Below the pieces are notes generated by a model. That model ran no database searches. It had not been told where the DNA came from and saw only the letters and a program-made list of their open reading frames with translations. 15,958 nt of DNA. It comes from an archaeon (GTDB lineage Archaea > Asgardarchaeota > Hermodarchaeia > Hermodarchaeales > Hermodarchaeaceae). The position numbers and the translations under genes were made by a program. Positions within the stretch are counted from its first letter, which is position 1, and the number at the start of each line of letters is the position of its first letter. The stretch lies in NCBI GenBank assembly GCA_016550395.1, contig JABXGY010000164.1, positions 1 through 15,958 of the forward strand. Reading direction: 5' to 3'. Below, in pieces: positions 1 to 6,291 of this stretch.

Positions 1-795
1 CGGTCGCATATCATCGCCATTATTGGCGCGCTCTTTATCTTCGGTTTCACTGCCTTTGGTCTGTATGCTGTCTACAACTATTCCCTGGGCCCTGTCGTTA
101 TCAACAGTCTTGCCTATCTTGATGTTGCTGGAGATCCACTCTGGTGGAACTTATTCCCAATTGAACCGTTGGGTAACGTTCTCGCAATGTTTGCCACAGA
201 CATTCCCTATATCCCGCCATTTCTGACAATTTGTTTCGCTTTTGGCTGTTTTGGCGCTGCACTTGGACTGTTCATTTCAAGTGTGCGAAACATTTTTGCT
301 TGGTCCTTTGACCGGGTACTTCCCAGCTCTCTTTCAGCGGTAGATAAGCGCTTCAGAGCACCCTGGGTGGCAATTCTTGTGACCTTCATTATCTGTATGA
401 CAATGAACATACTCTATATTTACACAACCGCTCTCGATTACTTCACCTACAGTATACTTGCCTGGTGGATTGCGATGGTCATTGTGGGCATCGCAGGGGT
501 TATCTTCCCATGGCGCAGGAAGGACATCTTCGAACTTGCTCCAGAATTTGCTAAGAAGAAAATAGCAGGCATCCCACTGATCTCACTATTCTCACTCATT
601 TCCATACCAATATCTGTGTTCATTGGATATGCTTCAGTATCTCCAGCGGTAGCAGGTACGATTGACTGGTCGTTTATGCTAGCAGTCATCGTGACATTCA
701 TTATCGCACCCATCATCTACTACATCAGTTACTTCTACCACAAGTCTAAGGGTATTACAATCAGTATGGCACAGGCGGAGATTCCACCTGAGTAA
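1..795 (+). CDS. APC-superfamily amino acid/polyamine permease, C-terminal part (5'-truncated)
   Basis: The frame is open from the first base, so the gene starts outside the window; 264 residues and a TAA stop are visible. The protein is strongly hydrophobic with about six membrane segments: near residues 4-30, 62-90, 118-140, 145-168, 186-208 and 220-242. The loop with SSVRNIFAWSFDRVLP followed by a basic stretch and APWVAI is typical of the cytoplasmic loop of amino acid/polyamine/organocation (APC) permeases, which import amino acids or related amines by cation symport or exchange. The substrate cannot be read from this part. The tail is short and polar, ending IPPE. Full family members have about 12-14 helices and 450-550 residues, so roughly half is missing. 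Third positions look somewhat richer in C than in the next gene (one 60-base sample near the start is 50% GC against 37% for one in the aminotransferase), perhaps because of high expression. The class is fairly sure, the substrate unknown. Confidence 0.85.
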   Translation, partial: RSHIIAIIGALFIFGFTAFGLYAVYNYSLGPVVINSLAYLDVAGDPLWWNLFPIEPLGNVLAMFATDIPYIPPFLTICFAFGCFGAALGLFISSVRNIFAWSFDRVLPSSLSAVDKRFRAPWVAILVTFIICMTMNILYIYTTALDYFTYSILAWWIAMVIVGIAGVIFPWRRKDIFELAPEFAKKKIAGIPLISLFSLISIPISVFIGYASVSPAVAGTIDWSFMLAVIVTFIIAPIIYYISYFYHKSKGITISMAQAEIPPE

Positions 796-797
796 TC

Positions 798-826
798 GGG
801 TTGAATCCCCACCCCCTTTATTTTTT
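798..826 (+). terminator. Weak hairpin plus T-tract after the permease
   Basis: Just after the TAA stop, GGG (798-800) and CCC (807-809) can pair across a 6-nt loop, followed by a C-rich run and TTTATTTTTT at 817-826. Archaeal transcription commonly ends at T-rich tracts even without a strong stem. The stem is only 3 bp, so the T-tract is the main evidence. Confidence 0.45.
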
Positions 827-958
827 AGAAAATATTCACCTTACACCAAACAGGGCTATTGATACCTACGAGTAAAGGTTAAGCCGATATGTGTTGATAT
901 GAAGAAGTTTGACTATACGTAAACTCCAAAAGATAATTTGTCGTTAGGAAAAAACTAG
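827..958 (+). promoter_or_regulatory. Upstream region of the aminotransferase-kinase pair
   Basis: This is the non-coding leader between the permease terminator and the aminotransferase start. A weak TATA-like element (CTATACG, about 913-919) lies about 45 nt before the GTG start. It is enclosed by an inverted repeat with 5-bp arms, AGTTT at 906-910 and AAACT at 921-925. AGGA at 946-949 is the ribosome binding site, 9 nt from the start. The promoter assignment is tentative. I see no small gene or RNA here. Confidence 0.35.
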
Positions 959-2053
959 GTGCTGAATGTGTTTGACCCGTCAAATCTTGTCCGTGAGGGC
1001 GTGAAAAATTCAACAGGATACAATGTTAGCCATTTCATACGCGCATGGTCTAACAGAGATTTACTCCGAATGATGTCGAATGAAAACCCAATTCAACCCT
1101 CCAAAGCTGTTATTGAAGCAATAATTCGTGAGATAGATGAAACGAATTTGTATCCTGCACCACCAGCGGGGCTTTGCGAACGGTTCGCTAAACATGTTAA
1201 GATGAAACCGGAGAATATTGCTGTTTGTTCTGGTTCTATGGAGGTTATTGATGTCTTAATTCGGACGTTTGTTGAACCAGATCAGGAAGTGATTATTCAT
1301 TCGCCGACGTTTTCTGCTTATGAAAAGTTCGCTAATCTCCATGGGGCAAAGCTTATCTCCGTTAAAATGAAGCCTCCGGATTTTGCGTATCCATTTGAAG
1401 AGATGGAGAGAAGCATTACTAAAGATACAAAAATTGTGTTTGTCTGTACACCGAATAATCCAACAGGGAATTATTGTAAAAAATCTGACATTGAGGAATT
1501 TGCGAAGAATAATGTAATTGTTGCTGTCGATGAAGCGTATGCAGAATTTATTGATCAAAATATGACGGATCTTATTGCATCTTATCGAAACCTCGTTTTT
1601 ATTCGAACTTTATCTAAGGCATGGGGTCTTGCTGGTCTACGAATTGGTTACTTGATTGCTGATGAATCCGTGATAGACTACTTCAGTCGGGTGAAACAAC
1701 CCTTTCATATTTCAATGCCAATTCAACGGGGAGTAGAAGCAGCTTTTGATGATCCCAATTATTTACGTGAACGTGTAGCTGCTAATAACCAAGGTGTGGA
1801 TTATATTCGAAGAGAGTTGGACAAAATTCCTGGTGTGACCACATTCCCGTCGAGTGGGAATTTTGTTTTAATCAATGCAGGTGATACAGGGCATCAAACA
1901 CAACAGATTATTGAAAAATTATTGGACATGGGAATTTTTGCCAGAGACATGTCTAGTCACCGCCTTGGAGGCGCATACTTCCGAATCACAATAAGCACAG
2001 AGGCAAACAATCGACGATTTATTGAAGCGATGAAGAAAATTCTCAAATCATGA
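959..2053 (+). CDS. HisC-type PLP-dependent aminotransferase (class I/II, fold type I)
   Basis: The 364-residue protein resembles histidinol-phosphate aminotransferase. That enzyme moves an amino group between glutamate and imidazole-acetol phosphate in histidine synthesis, in the cytoplasm. Family landmarks are present: SNENP near 40-44, NLYPAPP (63-69), SGSMEVIDVLIR for the cofactor-phosphate region (91-102), PNNPTG (165-170), the DEAYAEF motif with pyridine-binding Asp191 and Tyr194, the Schiff-base Lys220 in RTLSKAWGLAGLRIGY, Arg228, and the substrate-carboxylate Arg342 in FRIT. The start is GTG with AGGA 9 nt upstream; another GTG lies three codons in. No other his genes are visible and an FGGY kinase follows 30 nt downstream, so it may serve a different phosphorylated substrate. 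A CobD-like threonine-phosphate decarboxylase is a less likely alternative. Family sure, substrate not. Confidence 0.85.
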   Translation: MLNVFDPSNLVREGVKNSTGYNVSHFIRAWSNRDLLRMMSNENPIQPSKAVIEAIIREIDETNLYPAPPAGLCERFAKHVKMKPENIAVCSGSMEVIDVLIRTFVEPDQEVIIHSPTFSAYEKFANLHGAKLISVKMKPPDFAYPFEEMERSITKDTKIVFVCTPNNPTGNYCKKSDIEEFAKNNVIVAVDEAYAEFIDQNMTDLIASYRNLVFIRTLSKAWGLAGLRIGYLIADESVIDYFSRVKQPFHISMPIQRGVEAAFDDPNYLRERVAANNQGVDYIRRELDKIPGVTTFPSSGNFVLINAGDTGHQTQQIIEKLLDMGIFARDMSSHRLGGAYFRITISTEANNRRFIEAMKKILKS

Positions 2054-2083
2054 GCCTGTCCTTTTCTTCAGGAAGGAGAAAAT

Positions 2084-3616
2084 ATGAGTGAAAAAGATGG
2101 TTACATAATTGCGCATGATTTTGGAACAAGTGGCGATAAAGCCGTTTTAACAGATTTAAGAGGTAATGTGTTGGCTTCAGAGTACATGGAATATCCCCTT
2201 CTTTATCCAAAATCACATTGGGTGGAGCAAGATCCAAAAGATTGGTGGAAGGCGTTTTCTAGTACTACTCGGGCAGTAGCGGAGAAAGCAAAATCTCCCG
2301 ATGAAATTCTAGCTGTTGCACCATCTGCACAAATGATAACAATTATGCCCGTTAATCAACAGGGAATACCCCTACGAAATTCGATTAGTTGGCTTGATTT
2401 ACGGGCTACTAAACAAGGAGATTGGCTTCAACAATTTGCGGATGAGATTTATCCAATTCTAGGTATGGCACCTTCAGCAAAAGACATTGTCAGTCGAATC
2501 TTATGGATAAAGGAAAACGAGCCCAAGATTTACGCGAACACTTACAAATTTTTGGATTGCAAAGATTATCTCGAATTGAAGCTTACAGGCAATTTTGTGA
2601 CTGATTGGAGTAATGCTTCACTTTACGGACTCTTTGACATCAACAATCATGAATGGTCTGAACGCGTATGTGAAATTACAGATATTTCACCGGAGAAACT
2701 TCCCGATGCTTATCCCTCCACAGAAATCATCGGCGAAGTTACTCAAACAGCTGCTAAAGAGATTGGTGTGCCTGCAGGAACTCCTGTAATCGCAACAGGA
2801 GGTGATGTTGCGGTTGCTGCTATTGGGTCAGGAAGTGTCAATGATGGCGACAGTCATGTCTGTATTGGTACAGCCACCTGGATTGGAGTAACAACCAAAG
2901 AGGTTCTAATAGATTCGCAAAAGCGATACCTCACTATGTGTTCCGGTGATCCTGAGAAGAACATCCTTATGGGTGAAATGGAAACTGGAGGAGCAGCTTT
3001 ACGCTGGTTACGAGACACGCTGAGAAACTTTCCAAATATATCCGATATTGAAGCTTTTTCATATTTGGATATGGACAAGTGGGCAACGAAGGTGCCCCCT
3101 GGTTCAGATCAGTTAATATTTACACCCTGGATGTCAGGAGAGCGCTCTCCACTCAATGATCATAATGCACGCGGGACATATTTGGGCCTCAAGCTGGGTC
3201 ATACGGCCGGTCATTTAATTCGAGCAATTCTTGAAGGGGTAGCATTTAACATCAGATGGATCCTTGATTCAGTCGAGGAAACAGCTCCATTTCAAATTAG
3301 GGATATTTGTGGTGTTGGCGGGGGGGCAGCGAGTAAATTATGGATGCAAATTATTTCAAATGTGACAGGTCGAAAAATCCGAATTGTTGAAGAGCCCTTA
3401 AACGCTGGTTCAATTGGGGCATCATTAACAGCAGCTGTAGCGTTGGGTGTTTTTCCAGATTTCGAATCGCTATTAGAAGTGATTCCGATCAAAACGCGTT
3501 TACAATGTGAACGAGAAGCTTTTGACATTTATTCAAAGCTATTTCCCATTTATAAAGAGGCTTATACGCAATTATCCCCTATCTTTAACAAGCTAGCAGA
3601 GTTGGATAAACATTAG
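2084..3616 (+). CDS. FGGY-family carbohydrate kinase (xylulokinase-like)
   Basis: This 510-residue protein has the usual full length of an FGGY kinase, which transfers phosphate from ATP to a sugar or polyol. It has two actin-like halves. The N-terminal phosphate loop is HDFGTSGDKAVL (11-22, Asp12), followed by EQDPKDWW (48-55) and ISWLDLRA (101-108). The catalytic-base segment ATGGDVAVAAIGSG is at 237-250 with Asp241. WMSGERSP (349-356), LILEGVAFN-like residues at 382-389 and the adenine-binding GVGGGAASKLW (410-420) complete the C-terminal half. All expected catalytic residues are present, so it should be active. AAGGAG precedes the ATG at good distance, and the 30-nt gap from the aminotransferase suggests one operon. 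It stops with TAG. The substrate is not recognisable; xylulose, ribulose or another polyol are all possible. Confidence 0.87.
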   Translation: MSEKDGYIIAHDFGTSGDKAVLTDLRGNVLASEYMEYPLLYPKSHWVEQDPKDWWKAFSSTTRAVAEKAKSPDEILAVAPSAQMITIMPVNQQGIPLRNSISWLDLRATKQGDWLQQFADEIYPILGMAPSAKDIVSRILWIKENEPKIYANTYKFLDCKDYLELKLTGNFVTDWSNASLYGLFDINNHEWSERVCEITDISPEKLPDAYPSTEIIGEVTQTAAKEIGVPAGTPVIATGGDVAVAAIGSGSVNDGDSHVCIGTATWIGVTTKEVLIDSQKRYLTMCSGDPEKNILMGEMETGGAALRWLRDTLRNFPNISDIEAFSYLDMDKWATKVPPGSDQLIFTPWMSGERSPLNDHNARGTYLGLKLGHTAGHLIRAILEGVAFNIRWILDSVEETAPFQIRDICGVGGGAASKLWMQIISNVTGRKIRIVEEPLNAGSIGASLTAAVALGVFPDFESLLEVIPIKTRLQCEREAFDIYSKLFPIYKEAYTQLSPIFNKLAELDKH

Positions 3617-3660
3617 GATATAAAGCTTAGTAGGAATATCTGTTCCCAAAAATATGAGGT
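3616..3660 (+). promoter_or_regulatory. Candidate promoter and RBS for the nucleotidyltransferase gene
   Basis: GATATAAAG (about 3617-3625) is a good archaeal TATA-box match about 48 nt before the ATG at 3673, which would place the transcript start near 3650. GAGGT at 3656-3660 is a possible ribosome binding site, 12 nt from the ATG, slightly long. This suggests the next gene has its own promoter rather than depending on the kinase operon. Confidence 0.4.
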
Positions 3661-3672
3661 TGTTATCTTTCG

Positions 3673-4539
3673 ATGAATGAATCGCCGAAGGCTCCAATGT
3701 CAGACAAAGATTTTTTGCAGGAAGCTATCCACATCGTCGATCAAGCCGAGGAATTTGGCGTTACTATTCGCATTCTAGGGGCATTAGCTATCAGAATGCA
3801 AACCCCGCATAAAATTGACTTACATCGGACCCTTGACCGGCTTGGTGAAGGCAAAATGAGCTTCACGGATATTGACTTAATTGGTCCAAAGGCTCAAAGG
3901 CGAAAAATTGAGAATTTTTTTGAGAAAAAATTAGGATTTGTAGTTGATCGGTATGCATTACTTGCGGCAAAAGATCGCTACATCTATCATCATCCTGAGA
4001 AGCCCTATTATGTGGATGTTTTTTTAGACTGTTTAGATTTCAGCCATAAAATTGAGTTCGCTCATAAGAAAGACTTTCATCGACTGAGTCTTGATAAACC
4101 TACAATAACGTTAGCAGATCTGGTTTTAGAAAAGACTCAGATTCATGATATCAATGAAAAAGATATCAAGGATCTTATCACGTTATTTGCTGGTCATGAA
4201 GTCGGTACTACTGATAAAGATCCAAAAACAATTAACGAAGCTTACATTGCTGAAGTGCTTTGTAATGATTGGGGATTTTGGTATGATGCAACTGCAAATC
4301 TAAAAAAGGCCTTAGATTTCTGCAAGAAATACTGTGAGGAGGGGCTTGTTGAAAAAAGTGAAAGTGATGCAGTGGTAGCTAAAATCGAAGAATTATTGAA
4401 AACCATTGATGAGCATCCGAAGACAAAGAATTGGGAAAAACGTGCGAAAAAGGGAACTAGTAAACAATGGTGGAAGGATGTCGAAGAATCAGATCGAGGA
4501 GCAGATCAACACACCATTAAGAGAAATAGTTGGTTCTGA
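3673..4539 (+). CDS. Nucleotidyltransferase-fold protein (AbiEii/MNT-like), hypothetical
   Basis: The 288-residue protein shows the pattern of the DNA polymerase-beta-like nucleotidyltransferase fold. RILGALAIRM (33-42) is close to the glycine-containing helix start. SFTDIDLIG (63-71) gives the paired acidic residues Asp66 and Asp68. YYVDVFLD (112-119) gives the third acidic residue, Asp115. Later LADLVLEKTQIHDINEKDIKDL (147-168) resembles the segment of AbiEii-type toxins in which a Lys and an Asp pair follow the catalytic sheet. These enzymes transfer a nucleotide or NMP to RNA, protein or small molecules; the target here is unknown. The C-terminal third (about 190-288) is charged and helical, with Trp-rich patches near 265-267 and the end. 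No antitoxin partner lies beside it: the upstream neighbour is a kinase and the downstream gene is convergent. The fold is moderately sure, the role is not. Confidence 0.6.
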   Translation: MNESPKAPMSDKDFLQEAIHIVDQAEEFGVTIRILGALAIRMQTPHKIDLHRTLDRLGEGKMSFTDIDLIGPKAQRRKIENFFEKKLGFVVDRYALLAAKDRYIYHHPEKPYYVDVFLDCLDFSHKIEFAHKKDFHRLSLDKPTITLADLVLEKTQIHDINEKDIKDLITLFAGHEVGTTDKDPKTINEAYIAEVLCNDWGFWYDATANLKKALDFCKKYCEEGLVEKSESDAVVAKIEELLKTIDEHPKTKNWEKRAKKGTSKQWWKDVEESDRGADQHTIKRNSWF

Positions 4540-4550
4540 ACCGAGAACTA

Positions 4551-4566
4551 AATTTTGGTAAAAATT
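4551..4566. terminator. Inverted repeat between convergent genes, possible bidirectional terminator
   Basis: AATTTT (4551-4556) and AAAATT (4561-4566) are perfect 6-bp arms around a 4-nt loop in the 25-bp gap between the convergent nucleotidyltransferase and acyl-CoA synthetase genes. It overlaps the synthetase TAA stop. Read on the minus strand it gives T5, on the plus strand only T4, so it would serve the minus-strand operon better. Confidence 0.4.
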
Positions 4567-5968
4567 ATTGTTGCATTGTTCCAGCCTTGTGTTTGATTTC
4601 ACCATATTTGACAAGTGCCCAAATGGCTTTTGCAGCTCTTGCAGGAGTGGGAAGGGCTGGAATTCCAGCTTCCTCAAGAAGTCTCGCACCCTTCATAGTA
4701 AACCGACCACCCGCTGTACAAGCTACAAGAGGTTTATTATATTTTCGAACAATTGCAACTAGCCGATCAACAATATCAAGATCTAAGAGCGGAATTTGCA
4801 TCATTACAACTGCTATGGCTGCATCAAAATGATCTATTCCTAGAAGGACATCGAGGGCAATCTGGTACCGTTCTGCATCTGTATCACCTGTAAGGTCGAT
4901 GGGGTTGTGAACACTGCAATAACCTGGGAACGCCTCCCGTAGTATCTGTTTCTTATCTTTGGGAGTTTCAGGAACAGATAATCCGAGTTCCTCACAAGCA
5001 TCGACTGTCATCACACCTGCCCCGCCAGCATCTGTAACAATGAGAATACGGTTGCCATCAGAGGTAGGCTGAGTAGCCAAAGCTTTGGCCATTTCAAAAC
5101 CATCTTCAAAGTCATTAGCAATGATAATTCCTGCTTGATGAAAGGCAAAATCATAGAGCCGGGCATCACCTGCCAATGCTCCTGTATGGCTGGCAGCAGC
5201 TGCTGATCCTCGTTGAGTCCGCCCAGCTTTTACAACAATAATTGGTTTTTCTTGTGTAACTAACTTTGCGGACTGTAAATAACTTGTTCCGGTGCTAGGT
5301 GAGAGGCCCTCTAAATATTCTACAATGACATGGGTTTCGGGATCTTGGCCAAGGTATTGGATAAGATCGATTTCATTGACATCTGCCTTATTACCGAAAC
5401 TAATAACACGACTGACGCCTAACCCAGATAAGGCATTCATGTCGAGAATGGCTGCTGCAAAGGCTCCGCTTTGGCTAATGAAACTGATGTAGCCTTTTCC
5501 TGGTCGACCCATTCTTGATGCAGGAAGAAAGGTAGTGTCAACACCTGTATTAGTATCATAAATTCCCACACAATTTGGACCGATAACACGAATTCCGCTG
5601 CGTTTTGCGATGTCTATGACCTGTTGTTCAAGGTAGGCTCCCTCAGGTCCTGTCTCTTTGAATCCTCCGCTGATAATAATAACGGCTTTTACACCTTTTT
5701 CTTCGCAATCACGCATGATATGGGGAACAATCCCGGCTGGAACTGCGATTACGGTTAGGTCGATTGGATCAGGAACTGCAGAAACACGTTCGAAACTTGG
5801 GATTCCTAACACATCGGCGGTGCGTGGATTAATTGGATAGGCAGTGCCTTTGAAAGCAGGTTTTAAAAAATTACGAAAAATCACGCCTCCCACGCTTGTT
5901 TTGCGGGCGGAGGCTCCCACTACAGCAACCGTACTGGGATTGAAAAATGGTTCCAAGTCCGAATTCAT
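4565..5968 (-). CDS. Acyl-CoA synthetase (ADP-forming) alpha subunit / CoA-binding domain protein
   Basis: The 467-residue protein has the layout of the alpha part of ADP-forming acetyl/acyl-CoA synthetases, which convert acyl-CoA, ADP and phosphate to acid, CoA and ATP in the cytoplasm. It starts with a CoA-binding Rossmann domain (VAVVGASARKTSVGG, 14-28; INPRTADVLG, 46-55). Next comes a succinyl-CoA-ligase-like domain with GPNCVGIYD (130-138), SQSGAF (165-170) and EYLEGL (217-222). The phosphohistidine motif ASHTGALAG puts His261 in place. A third flavodoxin-like domain follows (about 307-460). About 460 residues is usual for a separate alpha subunit. The ATP-grasp beta subunit, which contributes nucleotide binding, is not fused and not in the window. 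The ATG at 5968 has GAGGG 9 nt upstream. It is last in the minus-strand string, 51 nt after the RAM-domain gene. Confidence 0.85.
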   Translation of the reverse strand: MNSDLEPFFNPSTVAVVGASARKTSVGGVIFRNFLKPAFKGTAYPINPRTADVLGIPSFERVSAVPDPIDLTVIAVPAGIVPHIMRDCEEKGVKAVIIISGGFKETGPEGAYLEQQVIDIAKRSGIRVIGPNCVGIYDTNTGVDTTFLPASRMGRPGKGYISFISQSGAFAAAILDMNALSGLGVSRVISFGNKADVNEIDLIQYLGQDPETHVIVEYLEGLSPSTGTSYLQSAKLVTQEKPIIVVKAGRTQRGSAAAASHTGALAGDARLYDFAFHQAGIIIANDFEDGFEMAKALATQPTSDGNRILIVTDAGGAGVMTVDACEELGLSVPETPKDKKQILREAFPGYCSVHNPIDLTGDTDAERYQIALDVLLGIDHFDAAIAVVMMQIPLLDLDIVDRLVAIVRKYNKPLVACTAGGRFTMKGARLLEEAGIPALPTPARAAKAIWALVKYGEIKHKAGTMQQ

Positions 5969-6019
5969 GACACGAATCCCTCAAGCGACCTCCACTTTTG
6001 ACTTAGCAGCTATATCGGA

Positions 6020-6277
6020 TTAGAGAGGTGCACCGTGGACATCCATCTCGAAATCTGCAACGAGGTTCGTGATAGTGTCAATTACGCCTTTGATACTTCG
6101 TATTTTAGATACTGTATCCATAATATCGCGCATTCCCTTTCGCTCGATTTCGACGACGAGATCGTACATACCGAATAATTTATGAGCTTCGGAAATGGCT
6201 GCGAATTTTGAAAGTTCTCGAAGGATTTTGTCTTCTTGATGGGGAGCTACTTTGATGAGGACATATGCTTTGTAGAT
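6020..6277 (-). CDS. Stand-alone Lrp/AsnC effector-binding (RAM) domain protein, non-canonical start
   Basis: I found this 85-residue frame by translating the gap between the two CoA-binding genes. It reads YKAYVLIKVAP, then a helix with EDKILRELSKF, then EAHKLFGMYDLVVEIE (30-45), a second helix (about 49-62) and IKGVIDTITNLVADF (62-76). That is the full beta-alpha-beta-beta-alpha-beta pattern of the Lrp/AsnC C-terminal domain without its helix-turn-helix. Such single-domain proteins form oligomers and bind amino acids or other small molecules. The frame has no ATG, GTG or TTG before the domain. I place the start at ATC (6277-6275): it falls where family members have Met and is 9 nt after a clear AGGAG. 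An ATG changed to ATC by mutation or sequencing error is equally possible. The upstream gene ends in the same frame 12 nt before, at a TAG. Confidence 0.75.
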   Translation of the reverse strand: MYKAYVLIKVAPHQEDKILRELSKFAAISEAHKLFGMYDLVVEIERKGMRDIMDTVSKIRSIKGVIDTITNLVADFEMDVHGAPL

Positions 6278-6286
6278 AAGAATCCA

Positions 6287-6291
6287 CTCCT
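6287..6291 (-). promoter_or_regulatory. Ribosome binding site of the RAM-domain gene, overlapping the upstream stop codon
   Basis: AGGAG is formed by the last two bases of the upstream TAG stop and the following GAG. The 9-nt spacer TGGATTCTT leads to the ATC taken as the start. The same spacing occurs for the aminotransferase, nitroreductase and acyl-CoA synthetase genes in this window, which supports ATC as the initiation site despite its unusual sequence. Confidence 0.6.

Noticed and set aside
959..2053. Assignment of the aminotransferase as CobD (threonine-phosphate decarboxylase)
   Set aside because: The N-terminal NENP and NLYPAPP motifs fit HisC better and no cobalamin genes are nearby.
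4530..4832. Plus-strand open frame of about 100 codons overlapping the end of the synthetase gene
   Set aside because: It lies antisense to a clearly conserved CDS, has no domain pattern, and overlaps the nucleotidyltransferase end without a ribosome binding site.
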